A stretch of 64,000 nucleotides of DNA from positions 57,493,775 to 57,557,774 of the forward strand of contig OW121744.1 in NCBI GenBank assembly GCA_933228675.1. Reading direction: 5' to 3'. Position numbers and translations under genes: made by a program. The notes under the pieces were generated by a model. It made no database searches. It worked only from the letters and a program-made list of their open reading frames with translations, and was not told the DNA's origin. Below are positions 10,982 through 20,095 of this stretch, one piece after another (the stretch's first letter is position 1; every line of letters begins with the position of its first letter). The DNA comes from Stomorhina lunata (Eukaryota > Arthropoda > Insecta > Diptera > Rhiniidae).

Positions 10982-11317
10982 TATGTTACTTTGCCAAAAA
11001 AAAAGCATGTGCAATTCTTAATTTCATGTGAAATTTTGGTATGATACATGTGTAATTTAACATTTAGTTGGTGGCAACACTGGTTTTTATTAAAACATTG
11101 AGAAAAATTTTGATTTTTTTTTTGTCTGCAATATTATCTTGAGTCTTGAGAAACCTTAAAAAATCTTGAGAATCAAGCTAAGTCAAGTTCATTTGGCAAG
11201 CGTAGGTGTAGGGTATAAAAATAAATTATTGTAGGTATATTTCATTTAGGTCCAAAAATAAGCTTTCAATTTTTACCAAAAAATCTAATGTTTTTCTTGA
11301 TCACTATTGTTTTCTTA

Positions 11318-12386
11318 TGCATTAAACACATAGACAACAGCAGGCTACGGGCTACAACCTGTCAAAATTAGAATACATGCATTCAAATAAAAATAAATTT
11401 TTTGGAGTCGACACAGCTACACGACTACCGACCACAGTTGTAGCTGTAGCCAAAATTAAACTATTTTCTATTTTTGTTGGCGACAATAATAAATGTAGTG
11501 CTGTCAACACCATATAATATTGAAATAAATGAGCGATTTAAGCCACTTGACCTTATTTACCATAAATACAATGGGGAGAATTTATGTAAACAATTTGCAT
11601 ACTTATCAAATATTTATATATTTAATGTATATAATAATATCTAATAAAATATTATGTAAAAATTTATATTTATATATCTCCAACTCAATATAAGTAAAAT
11701 TTTAAAAAGTTATTTTTCAAACTGTCTAACTCACGCGCTACGTGTGCTAGAGTTACGTAGTTCATGTTATATAAAAGCCCAGTACGTCCTTTATAAAATT
11801 CATTATATAAAAGAGCATACTTATATCTATATTGTTTAAAGATATGGGAATTTTTATAAAAAAAGTCGGTTGCAGAAATAAGTTTATAGTATATTATAGC
11901 TCTTAATCCATTATAAAGAATATTATATAAAATATATAAGAATATAAAAGATATTTTCAGTAGCTTTTGTTTGATACAAAAAAAGTTAATACCGGATATA
12001 AACTTCTAAAATTATACCGTATTATACTTGAAATTTAAAAAGCGTATAACTCTTAAACTATAAGAGATCACAACAAAATCTTTCTATATATTTTTTTTTT
12101 TTTGATGTAGACATACTATCAGGTACAGGAAAACAGTTGATTTCGGAGATTAATAAATAAAATGAATTTTTGTCGTTTTTATCAAAATTGAAATTGTTAT
12201 TTTGTTCATCTTATAAACGCGATATTGGCACCACTCATAAACAGGTGTTTCGCAATGTAGCTGCCGTCTTAAATTTAGCTGCCGTCCCCAAAATAATTAA
12301 GTAGCTGACTACGAGGCGACGATTGCAGCCAACGACTTTTGTAGTTGGTGTTCGTGTAGCCTGCTGTTGTCTATGTGTTTAATGCA
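11318..12386. mobile_element. TTA-flanked terminal-inverted-repeat element, copy 2
   Basis: The inverted repeats of about 31 bp are perfect. The left one starts TGCATTAAACACATAGACAA and continues into CAGCAGGCTAC; the right one is its exact complement. TTA is duplicated at 11315-11317 and 12387-12389. The body shares many blocks with copy 1 (CGACTACCGACCAC, GTTGTAGCTGTAGCC, ATATAAAAGCCCAGTA, TATAAACGCGATATTGGCA). No protein frame. The ends are better conserved than in copy 1. Confidence 0.8.
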
Positions 12387-12389
12387 TTA

Positions 12390-13139
12390 TGATTAGTTCT
12401 AGATACAAATTTCTTTCCTTTTTATATTTTAAAAAATTCTATCCTTATACTTCATACATATATTGTATGAGTACATAATAAATAGGTACTAGTGTTTTGG
12501 AAAAAACAAAGACAAAGTTTCCTTCGTACCTTTTGGTTCGTCTTAATGTGAATTTTACAACACACAATTTTCCAACATTCGTTCATACAAAGTTGCCTTT
12601 ACTTACAGGAATGAAAAATTGCTCATTCGGGAATTTGATTTTAACATGATAAGAAATCAGCCTGGCTCTAAGGCTCATCGTATCGTATGTTATGTAAGGG
12701 ATGCACGAGTTTTCGATAAAAGAAAACTTGGATGGAAACTAAGCATACACATATAACACTACGAATTGTGACATTTAAAGGAATGAAATCTTTGGGTGTA
12801 TAATTATGTACTTAATATAAACAAACTTTAAAATAGAAACAAAAAGTTTTGGTACAGAAAGTTGTGAGTACAAATCGATATTTTAAAGCTTAATTTAGAA
12901 AATTTGGCAACCCATTTATTTTGAACAAAAGCAGCTTATTATATTGAATACCCCTTCCTCCTTAAATGGATATTTTGTCACCTATATTCGCAAACATAAT
13001 GATACTTGATCAAGTTCAATTATTTCTTTTTATTTTGTTTAGGACCAGTACTCAGGGGATGACCCCTACTTATACAATGCATTTTGTTAGAACTAGGAAA
13101 ATAGGTCCTATATTGCAAAAAAATTAGAAAACTTATGGC
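12390..13139. other. unassigned AT-rich spacer
   Basis: No gene, repeat or RNA was recognised. Confidence 0.5.
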
Positions 13140-13975
13140 AGCAAATTTCAAATACGAACTGTACGACTGAAGAACGAATTTTCCCTGTAGTGTGTTGTTC
13201 TGCCTACTGGCCAATCGACGATGAAGGAATGAGCTCTCACAAATAGACGTGTATTGCGTAAGAAAGTTCGAATATCGGCACCGAGTTCCCTGATTTCGTT
13301 AGAGCACATTCCAACGTAGTAACGATAGAACAGTGTAACACACCACATTGGATCAATTGTCACCGATGAGTACTTTCTACTGTCACCGATAATTACTTTC
13401 GGTCTCTCCTGCACTCGGTTGAGTAGCTCCAAAATAGACTTTGAAGCATATGAGAGTAGGTGGTGTAAATAGTACTTAGATCAGATGAAGTATCTCTTGC
13501 ACCATTTTAAACCCGAGGCACTTGAATGCTTCTGTCGACACTTGAAAAATTTAATTTGTCCAAAGGGCATCACATTGAATTCTTATGCCCAGAACATCAA
13601 AAGCATCTAATTCCTCAATATTTACATCGCTCATTAATACAGATGAAGTAACATGATTTGCCGCTTTCCGCATATTAAAATCAACTCTGTTCGTACGACC
13701 CCAATATGAAACTTTTTCCAAATCGCTGTATAATGATTCATTCATGATTATAAAAGGCTTGGTCTATGAGTGGATAAATATGAATTGCAAATTTTACTAT
13801 CATCTGTAAAGAAGTAGATAGGATGGAAAGTTTGACGTAGAAGGTCATTTATAAAGATAAGAAATAGAGTAGAAGAAAGAACAAAGCCTTATTCATTAAT
13901 CTTGAACTCGTTTGATGTGACCCCATCTATAACGAATTGTATAGTGCGATCCCTGAGAAAGCTCGATCGACACTA
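13140..13975 (-). pseudogene. non-LTR retrotransposon reverse transcriptase, C-terminal part
   Basis: Read on the minus strand from 13975, the frames give SSFLRDRTIQFVIDG, then SSTLFLIFINDLLRQT, then FFTDDSKICNS. These are the RT palm motifs, with the usual Y/F-A-D-D box changed to FTDDS. From 13745 the frame reads MNESLYSDLEKVSYWGR, and from 13432 it reads LLNRVQERPKVIIGD, VTLFYRYYVGMCSNEI, NTRLFVRAHSF and ENSFFSRTVRI. This order matches jockey/CR1-type insect elements. Several frameshifts and stops separate the blocks. The N-terminal endonuclease and early RT domains are absent. Confidence 0.75.
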
Positions 13976-13984
13976 AAAACTATT

Positions 13985-14220
13985 ATAATCTCTAATTTAT
14001 TAATTTCGGGGTTTCTTAATATTCTTTGGGTATTATAGCGGTAACGCTTGGATTTAGCGATACTAATCGGAGATTTCGGGGTTTCTTAATATATTTCGGA
14101 TATTATTATAATCCTTAATTTATTAATTTTGGGGTTTCTTAATATACAACGGGTATTATTATTATTATAGCAGTAACGCTTGGATTAAGCGATATTAATC
14201 AAGGATAATTCTCGGATTTC
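13985..14220 (+). repeat. short tandem repeat, about three units
   Basis: The block TAATTTATTAATTTCGGGGT plus TTCTTAATAT recurs three times (near 13993, 14077 and 14120, the middle one partial). A GGTAACGCTTGGATT block and GCGATA.TAATC follow the first and third copies. Noncoding; period about 90-130 bp and irregular. Confidence 0.6.
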
Positions 14221-14344
14221 CAACTACCAATCAGATATAGATGAAGTCGGGTTATTTCATAATCAAAATACTTAAATATACGTCTACAATATTACTTAAA
14301 GAAATAATAATATTCTAATATTAAAGTTCTGACTTAAGCTAAAC

Positions 14345-14470
14345 TATCAAAGCCGTTGTACGAACAGCCGTTGTGCCAAAACAGTCAACCGAAGAAGCTG
14401 TGCCAAAACAGCCAGCCAAAGCCGCTGTACCAAAACTGTCAGCCGAAGCCGCAGTGTCAAGACAGATTGT
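14345..14470 (+). repeat. 27-bp tandem repeat, block 1, readable as a 9-residue protein repeat
   Basis: Units of 27 bp encode VVPKQSTEE, AVPKQPAKA, AVPKLSAEA and AVSRQ in one continuous frame. The third-position differences between units leave the peptide pattern intact. The same 9-residue unit returns at 14915-15040. GC content is far above that of the surroundings. Confidence 0.65.
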
Positions 14471-14914
14471 ACTTCAGATTGACGTGGGTACCTGATATCT
14501 GAGCTTTACCCCACGGTGATCTAAGCATCGGGTGAATATTTTAAGTGTTTACCAACATCCCCTTACTACGAAAAATTGTCATGCATGGTAAATGTATGAC
14601 ACTTTGATGCATGACACTTTGACATTTCAGAGTACCAATTTGAAATCATGCGAAGTCATTGGACAAGATTTCCCCCTTGGTTAGGAGCGGAGACCATGTA
14701 AACTCCTGCCAGTCTATGGGTAAGGTACCCGGCTGCAATGCAACTCCACATTCGAATGAACGACACAGGCAATGTATCGCACATTCTTCCCGCTTTGGGT
14801 ATTAAACCACAGCCCCCGCGAAGCTCCACAAAGGGGCCAACACCAACAGTCAGGCTGGAGATAGTATCTAGGGGCTTCCTGACACCCGCGGTACCAGGCA
14901 ATCTCCGGTGGGAT
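14471..14914 (+). other. GC-rich, possibly coding remnant between the 27-bp blocks
   Basis: From 14738 the plus strand stays open for 110 codons into the second repeat block: MQLHIRMNDTGNVSH, then LPALGIKPQPPRSS and RGFLTPAVPGNLRW. I do not recognise a family. Flanked by two blocks of the same repeat, it could be part of a retroelement polyprotein or a host exon fragment. The opposite strand is also open, which lowers confidence. Confidence 0.35.
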
Positions 14915-15040
14915 GCTGTACCAAGACAGTCAGCCGAAGCCACTGTGCCAAGACAGTCAGCCAGAGCCGCTGTGCCAAAACAGTTAGTCAAAGCCGCTGT
15001 GCCAAAATATTCAGCCGAAGCCACTATGCCAAAACACCCC
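14915..15040 (+). repeat. 27-bp tandem repeat, block 2
   Basis: Four units read AVPRQSAEA, TVPRQSARA, AVPKQLVKA and AVPKYSAEA in frame with the open segment before them, then TMPKHP. The frame stops near 15070. It is related to block 1 at 14345. Confidence 0.7.
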
Positions 15041-15070
15041 TTATTCGCCCCTTATTCATGCAAAACTTGA

Positions 15071-16703
15071 ACACTTATATATATTTATGCATAAACTGAT
15101 TACGAATTATATTTGTGTATCTGATACATAAAATAAACACGAATATATGTATTTGTAATAAATAATGTTACTGCATGTAGGGGCCATTCACTCGGGACTG
15201 CAAAACATTTTTAAGGTGAATATGGGAAGATAACTAAATATACGATACCATATAAATATGTAGTATTATTAAACTTGGTCACAAGTGTTCCGCACTCCAC
15301 ACTCTATTTAGGCCGTTATCTTGCGTGAATACGTCATTTTGTCCCGTTTTCAAAAATATAACATTTTTTTGTAGGTGGGAGTCTTTAGGCCTTCACAACA
15401 TTCAAACGACAGACACTTAACAGACACAGTCGGTAAGAAAAGTACTATTTTATTCAAAAATTATTTCCAAATGTTTAAATTTGCTATATCAAGGGTAATT
15501 CTTTCCCCATTTTGACAAGGAGTATATTATAACATACATATACCAGATAAGGATGAGTCGCAATGTGAACTCCTGATGAAAAAAGTTATATTGACTTATA
15601 AACTGAGGGCTCTAGACTTAATAATCAGGTGGTCCTGGTCTACTCTAAAGACCTGCAGCCAAATATCGCAGGAAGGCTTTGGAGACTTAGGTAATAGGCC
15701 TAGCGTAGATATTGGCCAACTAAAAAGCTTTTTAAAGCAAAGTGAATTGTTAAATGGGGAAAGCTAAAGATAAGCTTTTTGCTCAATGGACTTTTTAGTA
15801 TGCGTTAGCCTGATTTGGCTGCCGCATTAACCTAGCGTTTATTTAGTTTAAAATATATTTTTTCATATTTTATTTGATGAATAAATATATTCAAAGAACT
15901 GATCACATGCTTTTCACTACTATACAACAGAGTATCTACTCGAACAATGGCTGCTTTTTACAAAGCAAACGAACTGCTGGGATGGCAAAGAATATTGCAG
16001 ATGGAATACGGTTCCAGAGAAACACATTTACTTCACTCGTTCAGGCACACAAACTCACACACACACACACACTATCCTTACCAGCGGGGGAATAATGAGA
16101 AGCAAAAAAAATGAAAATAATGAAAAAATAGTAACGAAAAATAAACAAAAAATTAAGAAAACTTCGTAAGCACAATTATTTTTTTTTTCTTCTTTTCATT
16201 ACCAACTTTAAGGGGAGGAATGAATGGTCATAGAGCCAAGGGACATTTAAATTTTATACGTGAAAAAGGACAAAATTTAAAAATTATCATTTCTAGAGTT
16301 AAGCAAACAGGTTGAAATATACTCGTATGTATGTGCAACATACGATAGGCATTAAAAAATGTCCTGGACCTAAAAGCGTATCTTTGTTGCAGGCTCATGT
16401 AAAATATGAAATTTAATCACTAATGGTGTAATAAATAAAAAAACTGCTGCGAAAGTTTGAATACCCTCTTGTTGCATTTAATTTTTGTATCCTTGCAATG
16501 ATATACGAGGACTTTTTTTCTTTGTTTACAACGCAAACAACCCCGCAATTGAAATGTAGTGCATACCTAAAAACACATTCTTTAAGAAAAAGTGTTTGAT
16601 ATTGAGAATTTCTTTGTAATTTTTAATGTCTTCAAAATGGTTGTTCTGGACCCTAATTAGCGTTTATTTGGAGTGAATATTGAAGGAGTTTCTATGCTAA
16701 GTA
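15071..16703. other. spacer with a CA microsatellite
   Basis: No gene was recognised. An uninterrupted CA run lies at about 16055-16070. A 63-codon frame near 15576 (EGFGDLGNRPSVDIGQLKS) has no recognised relatives beyond a weak likeness to DNA at 47990-48070. Confidence 0.5.
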
Positions 16704-18006
16704 TCGGGTGTTTTTTATTGAGGTATAGAACTTTAAGTTGGCATCACTTTTTTAACTGGCGGCCATTTTGTCAGCTGTCAAGTGATTAATATTTTGGTTG
16801 GTTTGCCATTTCATCATGAACAGGTTGACAAAAGAACAACGCTTGCAAATCGTGCAAATTTATTTCGAAAATAATGGTTCAGTTCGCGAAGTTTACCGCA
16901 AGCTCCGTCCATTTTATGGTCGACATAATCGTCCATCAGAGCAATTAATTCGGTTAACCATGGATCGTTTTCGCACTACGTTTACTCTATGTGATAATAC
17001 GCATCCGCAGCGACGTCGAACAGTGCGCACCGAAGAAACAATTGCCGCTGTAGAGCAAAGTGTTGAAGAGGACCCGAATGAATCGATTCGCCACCGTGCA
17101 CAGCAATTGGAGCTTTGTCCATCAACTTTATGGAAGATTTTGCGCAAAGATCTTGGCTTGCGACCTTACAAGATCCAGCTTGTGCAAGAATTAAAGCCGC
17201 GAGACCATGCAATGCGTCGTGATTTTGGTGTATGGGTCGAAAATGAGATTGATCTCGATGCTGATTTTCATCGCAAAATTTTGTTCAGTGATGAGGCTCA
17301 TTTTTGGTTGAATGGCTACGTCAACAAGCAAAATTGCCGCATTTGGAGTGAAGAGAATCCACATGAGACCCTTGAGACGCCATTACATCCACAAAAACTG
17401 ACTGTTTGGTGTGCTCTATGGGCTGGTGGAGTCATTGGGCCATACTTCTTCCGAAATAATGCTGGAGAGTCAGTTACCATAAATGGAGACCGGTATAGAG
17501 CCATGATAACCGACTATTTTGTTCCCCAATTGGATGGCATGAATGTGGATGAGTTGTGGTTCCAACAAGACGACGCTACATGCCACACAGCGCACGTCAC
17601 AATTGGTTTATTGAAGGAAACATTCGATGAGCGCATAATTTCGCGGAATGGACCTGTCAATTGGCCACCAAGATCGTGCGATTTGACACCACTGGATTAT
17701 TTTCTTTGGGGATATGTGAAGTCGCTCGTCTACGCCAACAAACCAGAAACGTTATGGGACTTGCAAGCCAACATTCGTGGCGTTATTGCCAACATACAGC
17801 CCCATATGCTCGAAAAAGTAGTTGAAAATTGGACCTGTAGAATTGGCTTTATTCGAGTCAGCCGCGGCGGCCACATGCCCGAAATCAGATTTAAACATTA
17901 ATGGCATAAAATATCCTTCCAATAAAGCCAAATTGATGGACATTAAAACGATTTTCTTGTGTTTTATTTCAATTCGAAGTTCTATACCTCTAAAAAAAAC
18001 ACCCTT
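16704..18006 (+). mobile_element. mariner element, copy 2, apparently full length
   Basis: The terminal inverted repeats are GGGTGTTTTTTATTGAGGTA at the left, with the matching complement ending TACCTCTAAAAAAAACACCC at the right. TA flanks lie at 16702-16703 and 18007-18008. The element carries an uninterrupted transposase frame (16816-17901). Copy 1 at 9711-10981 is close to identical and inverted, with 5.7 kb between them. Confidence 0.92.
16816..17901 (+). CDS. mariner-family transposase, uninterrupted 361 residues
   Basis: This cut-and-paste transposase would bind the element's inverted repeats and catalyse excision and TA-targeted insertion in the nucleus. I start at ATG 16816 (MNRLTKEQ); the frame is open 18 bases further upstream but without an ATG. 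Residues about 4-50 and 88-115 look like the two helix-turn-helix parts of the paired-like DNA-binding domain. YKIQLVQELKP (118-128) stands where mariners have the WVPHEL-type linker. The catalytic acids are D159 (FSDEAHF), D252 (QQD) and D289 (SCDLTPLDYF), with 36 residues between the second and third. D253 replaces the Gly found in copy 1 and in the relic at 1668, which may impair catalysis. Its own promoter would lie in the 5' repeat region. Confidence 0.92.
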   Translation: MNRLTKEQRLQIVQIYFENNGSVREVYRKLRPFYGRHNRPSEQLIRLTMDRFRTTFTLCDNTHPQRRRTVRTEETIAAVEQSVEEDPNESIRHRAQQLELCPSTLWKILRKDLGLRPYKIQLVQELKPRDHAMRRDFGVWVENEIDLDADFHRKILFSDEAHFWLNGYVNKQNCRIWSEENPHETLETPLHPQKLTVWCALWAGGVIGPYFFRNNAGESVTINGDRYRAMITDYFVPQLDGMNVDELWFQQDDATCHTAHVTIGLLKETFDERIISRNGPVNWPPRSCDLTPLDYFLWGYVKSLVYANKPETLWDLQANIRGVIANIQPHMLEKVVENWTCRIGFIRVSRGGHMPEIRFKH

Positions 18007-18008
18007 TA

Positions 18009-18555
18009 CAAATAGTCGAGTTGTAGCGATTTTGTAAATAAAATACCGGATATATAAACAAATACTCTGAAAAAAATACATACATATGTATATACAAAAA
18101 TGTCCCAAAAACTTGATAATCATTTTACAGAAAGTCAGAGGGTACGACCCTTATAATCCAAATACAAATTTCATTCAGATTAAATATCGACTTGACGCCA
18201 ATGTTCTTCTTCAAATGTTTAAAAAAATTCCACTTAGAATACATATTCAAAAAGTGTTTAACAGCATGATTCTGAGAACTAAATGGGCTTTCCAACGAGA
18301 TATATTATCTTAAATAAGGTGGAAAACTTTCCTGATTATTAAGGGGTTTCCGATATATTCTACATCCTTATAGACTCCACTGAGTATATGCAATAAAATA
18401 ATTTTTTATTTTTACAAATTTGAACAGGTTTGACTTTTTACTTTTTCGAGGCCTCAAGATATCGAGCCCTTAGATATGATTGATCGTAAAAGACAAATAC
18501 CTTACTTTACAGGAGAATGTTTGTGCATAATGTACGTTTCAATACAATTTGAATC
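18009..18555. other. unassigned spacer
   Basis: No gene or repeat was recognised. Confidence 0.5.
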
Positions 18556-18900
18556 ATTTTTAGTGGCGCCATCTATCGGAACTTAATCTTACAAACATAG
18601 AAACCTCCGTCGACTTATGCGCAATAATTTTTCCAAAAATCATAGCGTGATCAAATGCACAATTTACGATATAATTAATTTTAAGCAATTTTCAGTGGCG
18701 CCACTTGTCGCAAATTGGTCGCTTCAACTTAGAAACGTTCTTCGGGTCATGCGCTACAATTTTGCTAAAGGTCATAGCATGATCGAATGCACAGTTTACG
18801 ATTTCATTAATTTTGAGTATTTTTTAGAGGCGCCACCTGTCGGAATTTGGTCATACGAACTTAGCAATGTTCGTCGACTCATGCGCAACAACTATAGGTG
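18556..18900 (-). repeat. 132-bp tandem array, inverted copy
   Basis: The anchor GTGGCGCC/GAGGCGCC occurs at 18563, 18695 and 18827, again exactly 132 bp apart. The units are the reverse complement of those at 6963-7620 (GTCGACTCATGCGCAACAA, CATAGCATGATCGAATGCAC, CAGTTTACGAT). Three units are seen. Confidence 0.8.
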
Positions 18901-19430
18901 TGCAAGTATTTATTTAAATTGGTTTACATGTTTGACAATTAAAAAACTATAACGATTTCAATAAATATTGTCGCTTACGATACAAATCATTTTCTAAAAA
19001 AACATAGACATTAATTTACGATAAAATCTTAAAAGCTGTATCTGTGAAAGTATTTGCAATATATTTTTTTGAAATTTTCAAATTTTCGGTCATGTCATAG
19101 CACTTAAAAATCTCTAACGGCTTAGCCATAAATACGACAAAGGATTTCAACAAAATCCCAATTTCTCACCAAAGTTATAAAAAAGCACGTGAATTGTATT
19201 ATATTAGCAGTTGTTTAAGAAATTATTATTGCCTCAAGGGGTACAAATATATATTAGAAATTTGGCTGAAATCGGATGTCGTTAAAACTTTTATCACCAA
19301 GGTCAAAATTAAATTTTTTAAATTTGAAATTTTTTCAAAAATACTCGAAATTACATGTTTTTATTGTTATATTTCAATGAAAATTCAAAGAATCGTTCAA
19401 AGGCGCCTTTAAATACATTTTTATACAAAT
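18901..19430. other. unassigned AT-rich spacer
   Basis: A plus-strand frame of about 72 codons near 19194 is low-complexity and not recognised. Nothing else is seen. Confidence 0.5.
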
Positions 19431-19433
19431 TAA

Positions 19434-19492
19434 CCCTTACGTACCCACGGACACTAAATAGTTTCTATGCCTAGCCAATGGGTACGTAAGGG
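19434..19492. mobile_element. 59-bp piggyBac-type mini-element
   Basis: TTAA (19430-19433) and TTAA (19493-19496) flank perfect 14-bp inverted ends, CCCTTACGTACCCA at the left and TGGGTACGTAAGGG at the right. A TTAA target together with CCC ends is the piggyBac signature. It is too short to encode anything and is a miniature derivative. Confidence 0.75.
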
Positions 19493-19496
19493 TTAA

Positions 19497-19989
19497 TTCA
19501 GAAATATATTTTTTTTGGAAATTTCAATGAACATTTTTATATAAAGAAAAGTACACTTTTTGCAATAAATTTATGTAATTTATTAAGATTACTTTGTAAT
19601 TCTTTTTTCACAAAAATCTTTAAAACTGAACAAGGTTTATGGCCACTTTTGGACACAGTTAGACAAATATCTAGGAAATTCGGAAATTTTAATTAAAACT
19701 TTTGAATACAGAAGAGTATGTTTTTCGACAACTTGAGTTTTTTTTTAGAAAACTGGGAAAAATTGCCCGGCCCTATAAGATTTGTACCCAGAGCTTACGA
19801 ACATTACACCTAATATAATTTAATTAATAAATATTTTGAAATACATAATGAAATTTTTTTAACAGAAACAAAAAACGTCCAAAAACCACCACTGGTTGTA
19901 GGTTACGTGTCCAAAATTGTTCGAAATATATTTTGCACGCAGCCTTATCCTTTAGAAATTTAAAAAAATAAATCTTAAAAAGATTTATC
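19497..19989. other. unassigned AT-rich spacer
   Basis: No gene is seen. The last part (19860-19989) may already belong to the Penelope-like fragment that follows. Confidence 0.5.
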
Positions 19990-20095
19990 AAAAACATTGG
20001 GATATTAAACATTAAATCAAAATGTTTTACTGTAGTGTATTGTACTAAGAACCCAATTTATTACAATTATTTATTATTGTAGTAAATACTTTTTT
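19990..20095 (-). mobile_element. Penelope-like element fragment without its ribozyme
   Basis: TTTTACTGTAGTGTATTG, ACTAAGAACCCAATTTATTA and TTTTTTGATAAAACCAAA match the repeat at 48341-48425. The match stops just where the hammerhead begins in that copy and is replaced by the 30-bp array. The array could have started at this junction. Confidence 0.65.

Larger units (their letters stand above)
8901..11082. mobile_element. inner hAT element with CAGTGTTGCCAC ends
   Basis: The ends are CAGTGTTGCCACTTTAGG (8901) and GGTGGCAACACTG (ending 11082), a typical hAT terminal sequence. Subterminal ATGTGTAATT motifs repeat at both ends (8925-9000, 11000-11060). The flanks TTTTATAT and GTTTTTAT agree at six of eight positions. 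It holds a hAT transposase relic (9192-9490), an RTE tail (9489-9710) and a mariner (9711-10981). It is itself inside the element at 7815-11204. Confidence 0.7.
7815..11204. mobile_element. outer hAT-like element holding nested insertions
   Basis: The inverted ends are TAGGCTTGCCAG (7815) and, on the other strand, TACGCTTGCCAA (ending 11204). A weaker second block reads AGCTTGAT followed by GAGAAAAA or CAAGATTTT. They are flanked by an 8-bp duplication with one mismatch (GGTGTATG 7807-7814, GGTGTAGG 11205-11212), which is the hAT signature. No transposase of its own is visible; the interior is AT-rich foldback DNA plus a second hAT-like element. Confidence 0.6.

Noticed and set aside
14656..15024. 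Minus-strand 122-codon gene
   Set aside because: It is the antisense shadow of the 27-bp coding repeat; the plus strand shows the more regular nine-residue pattern.
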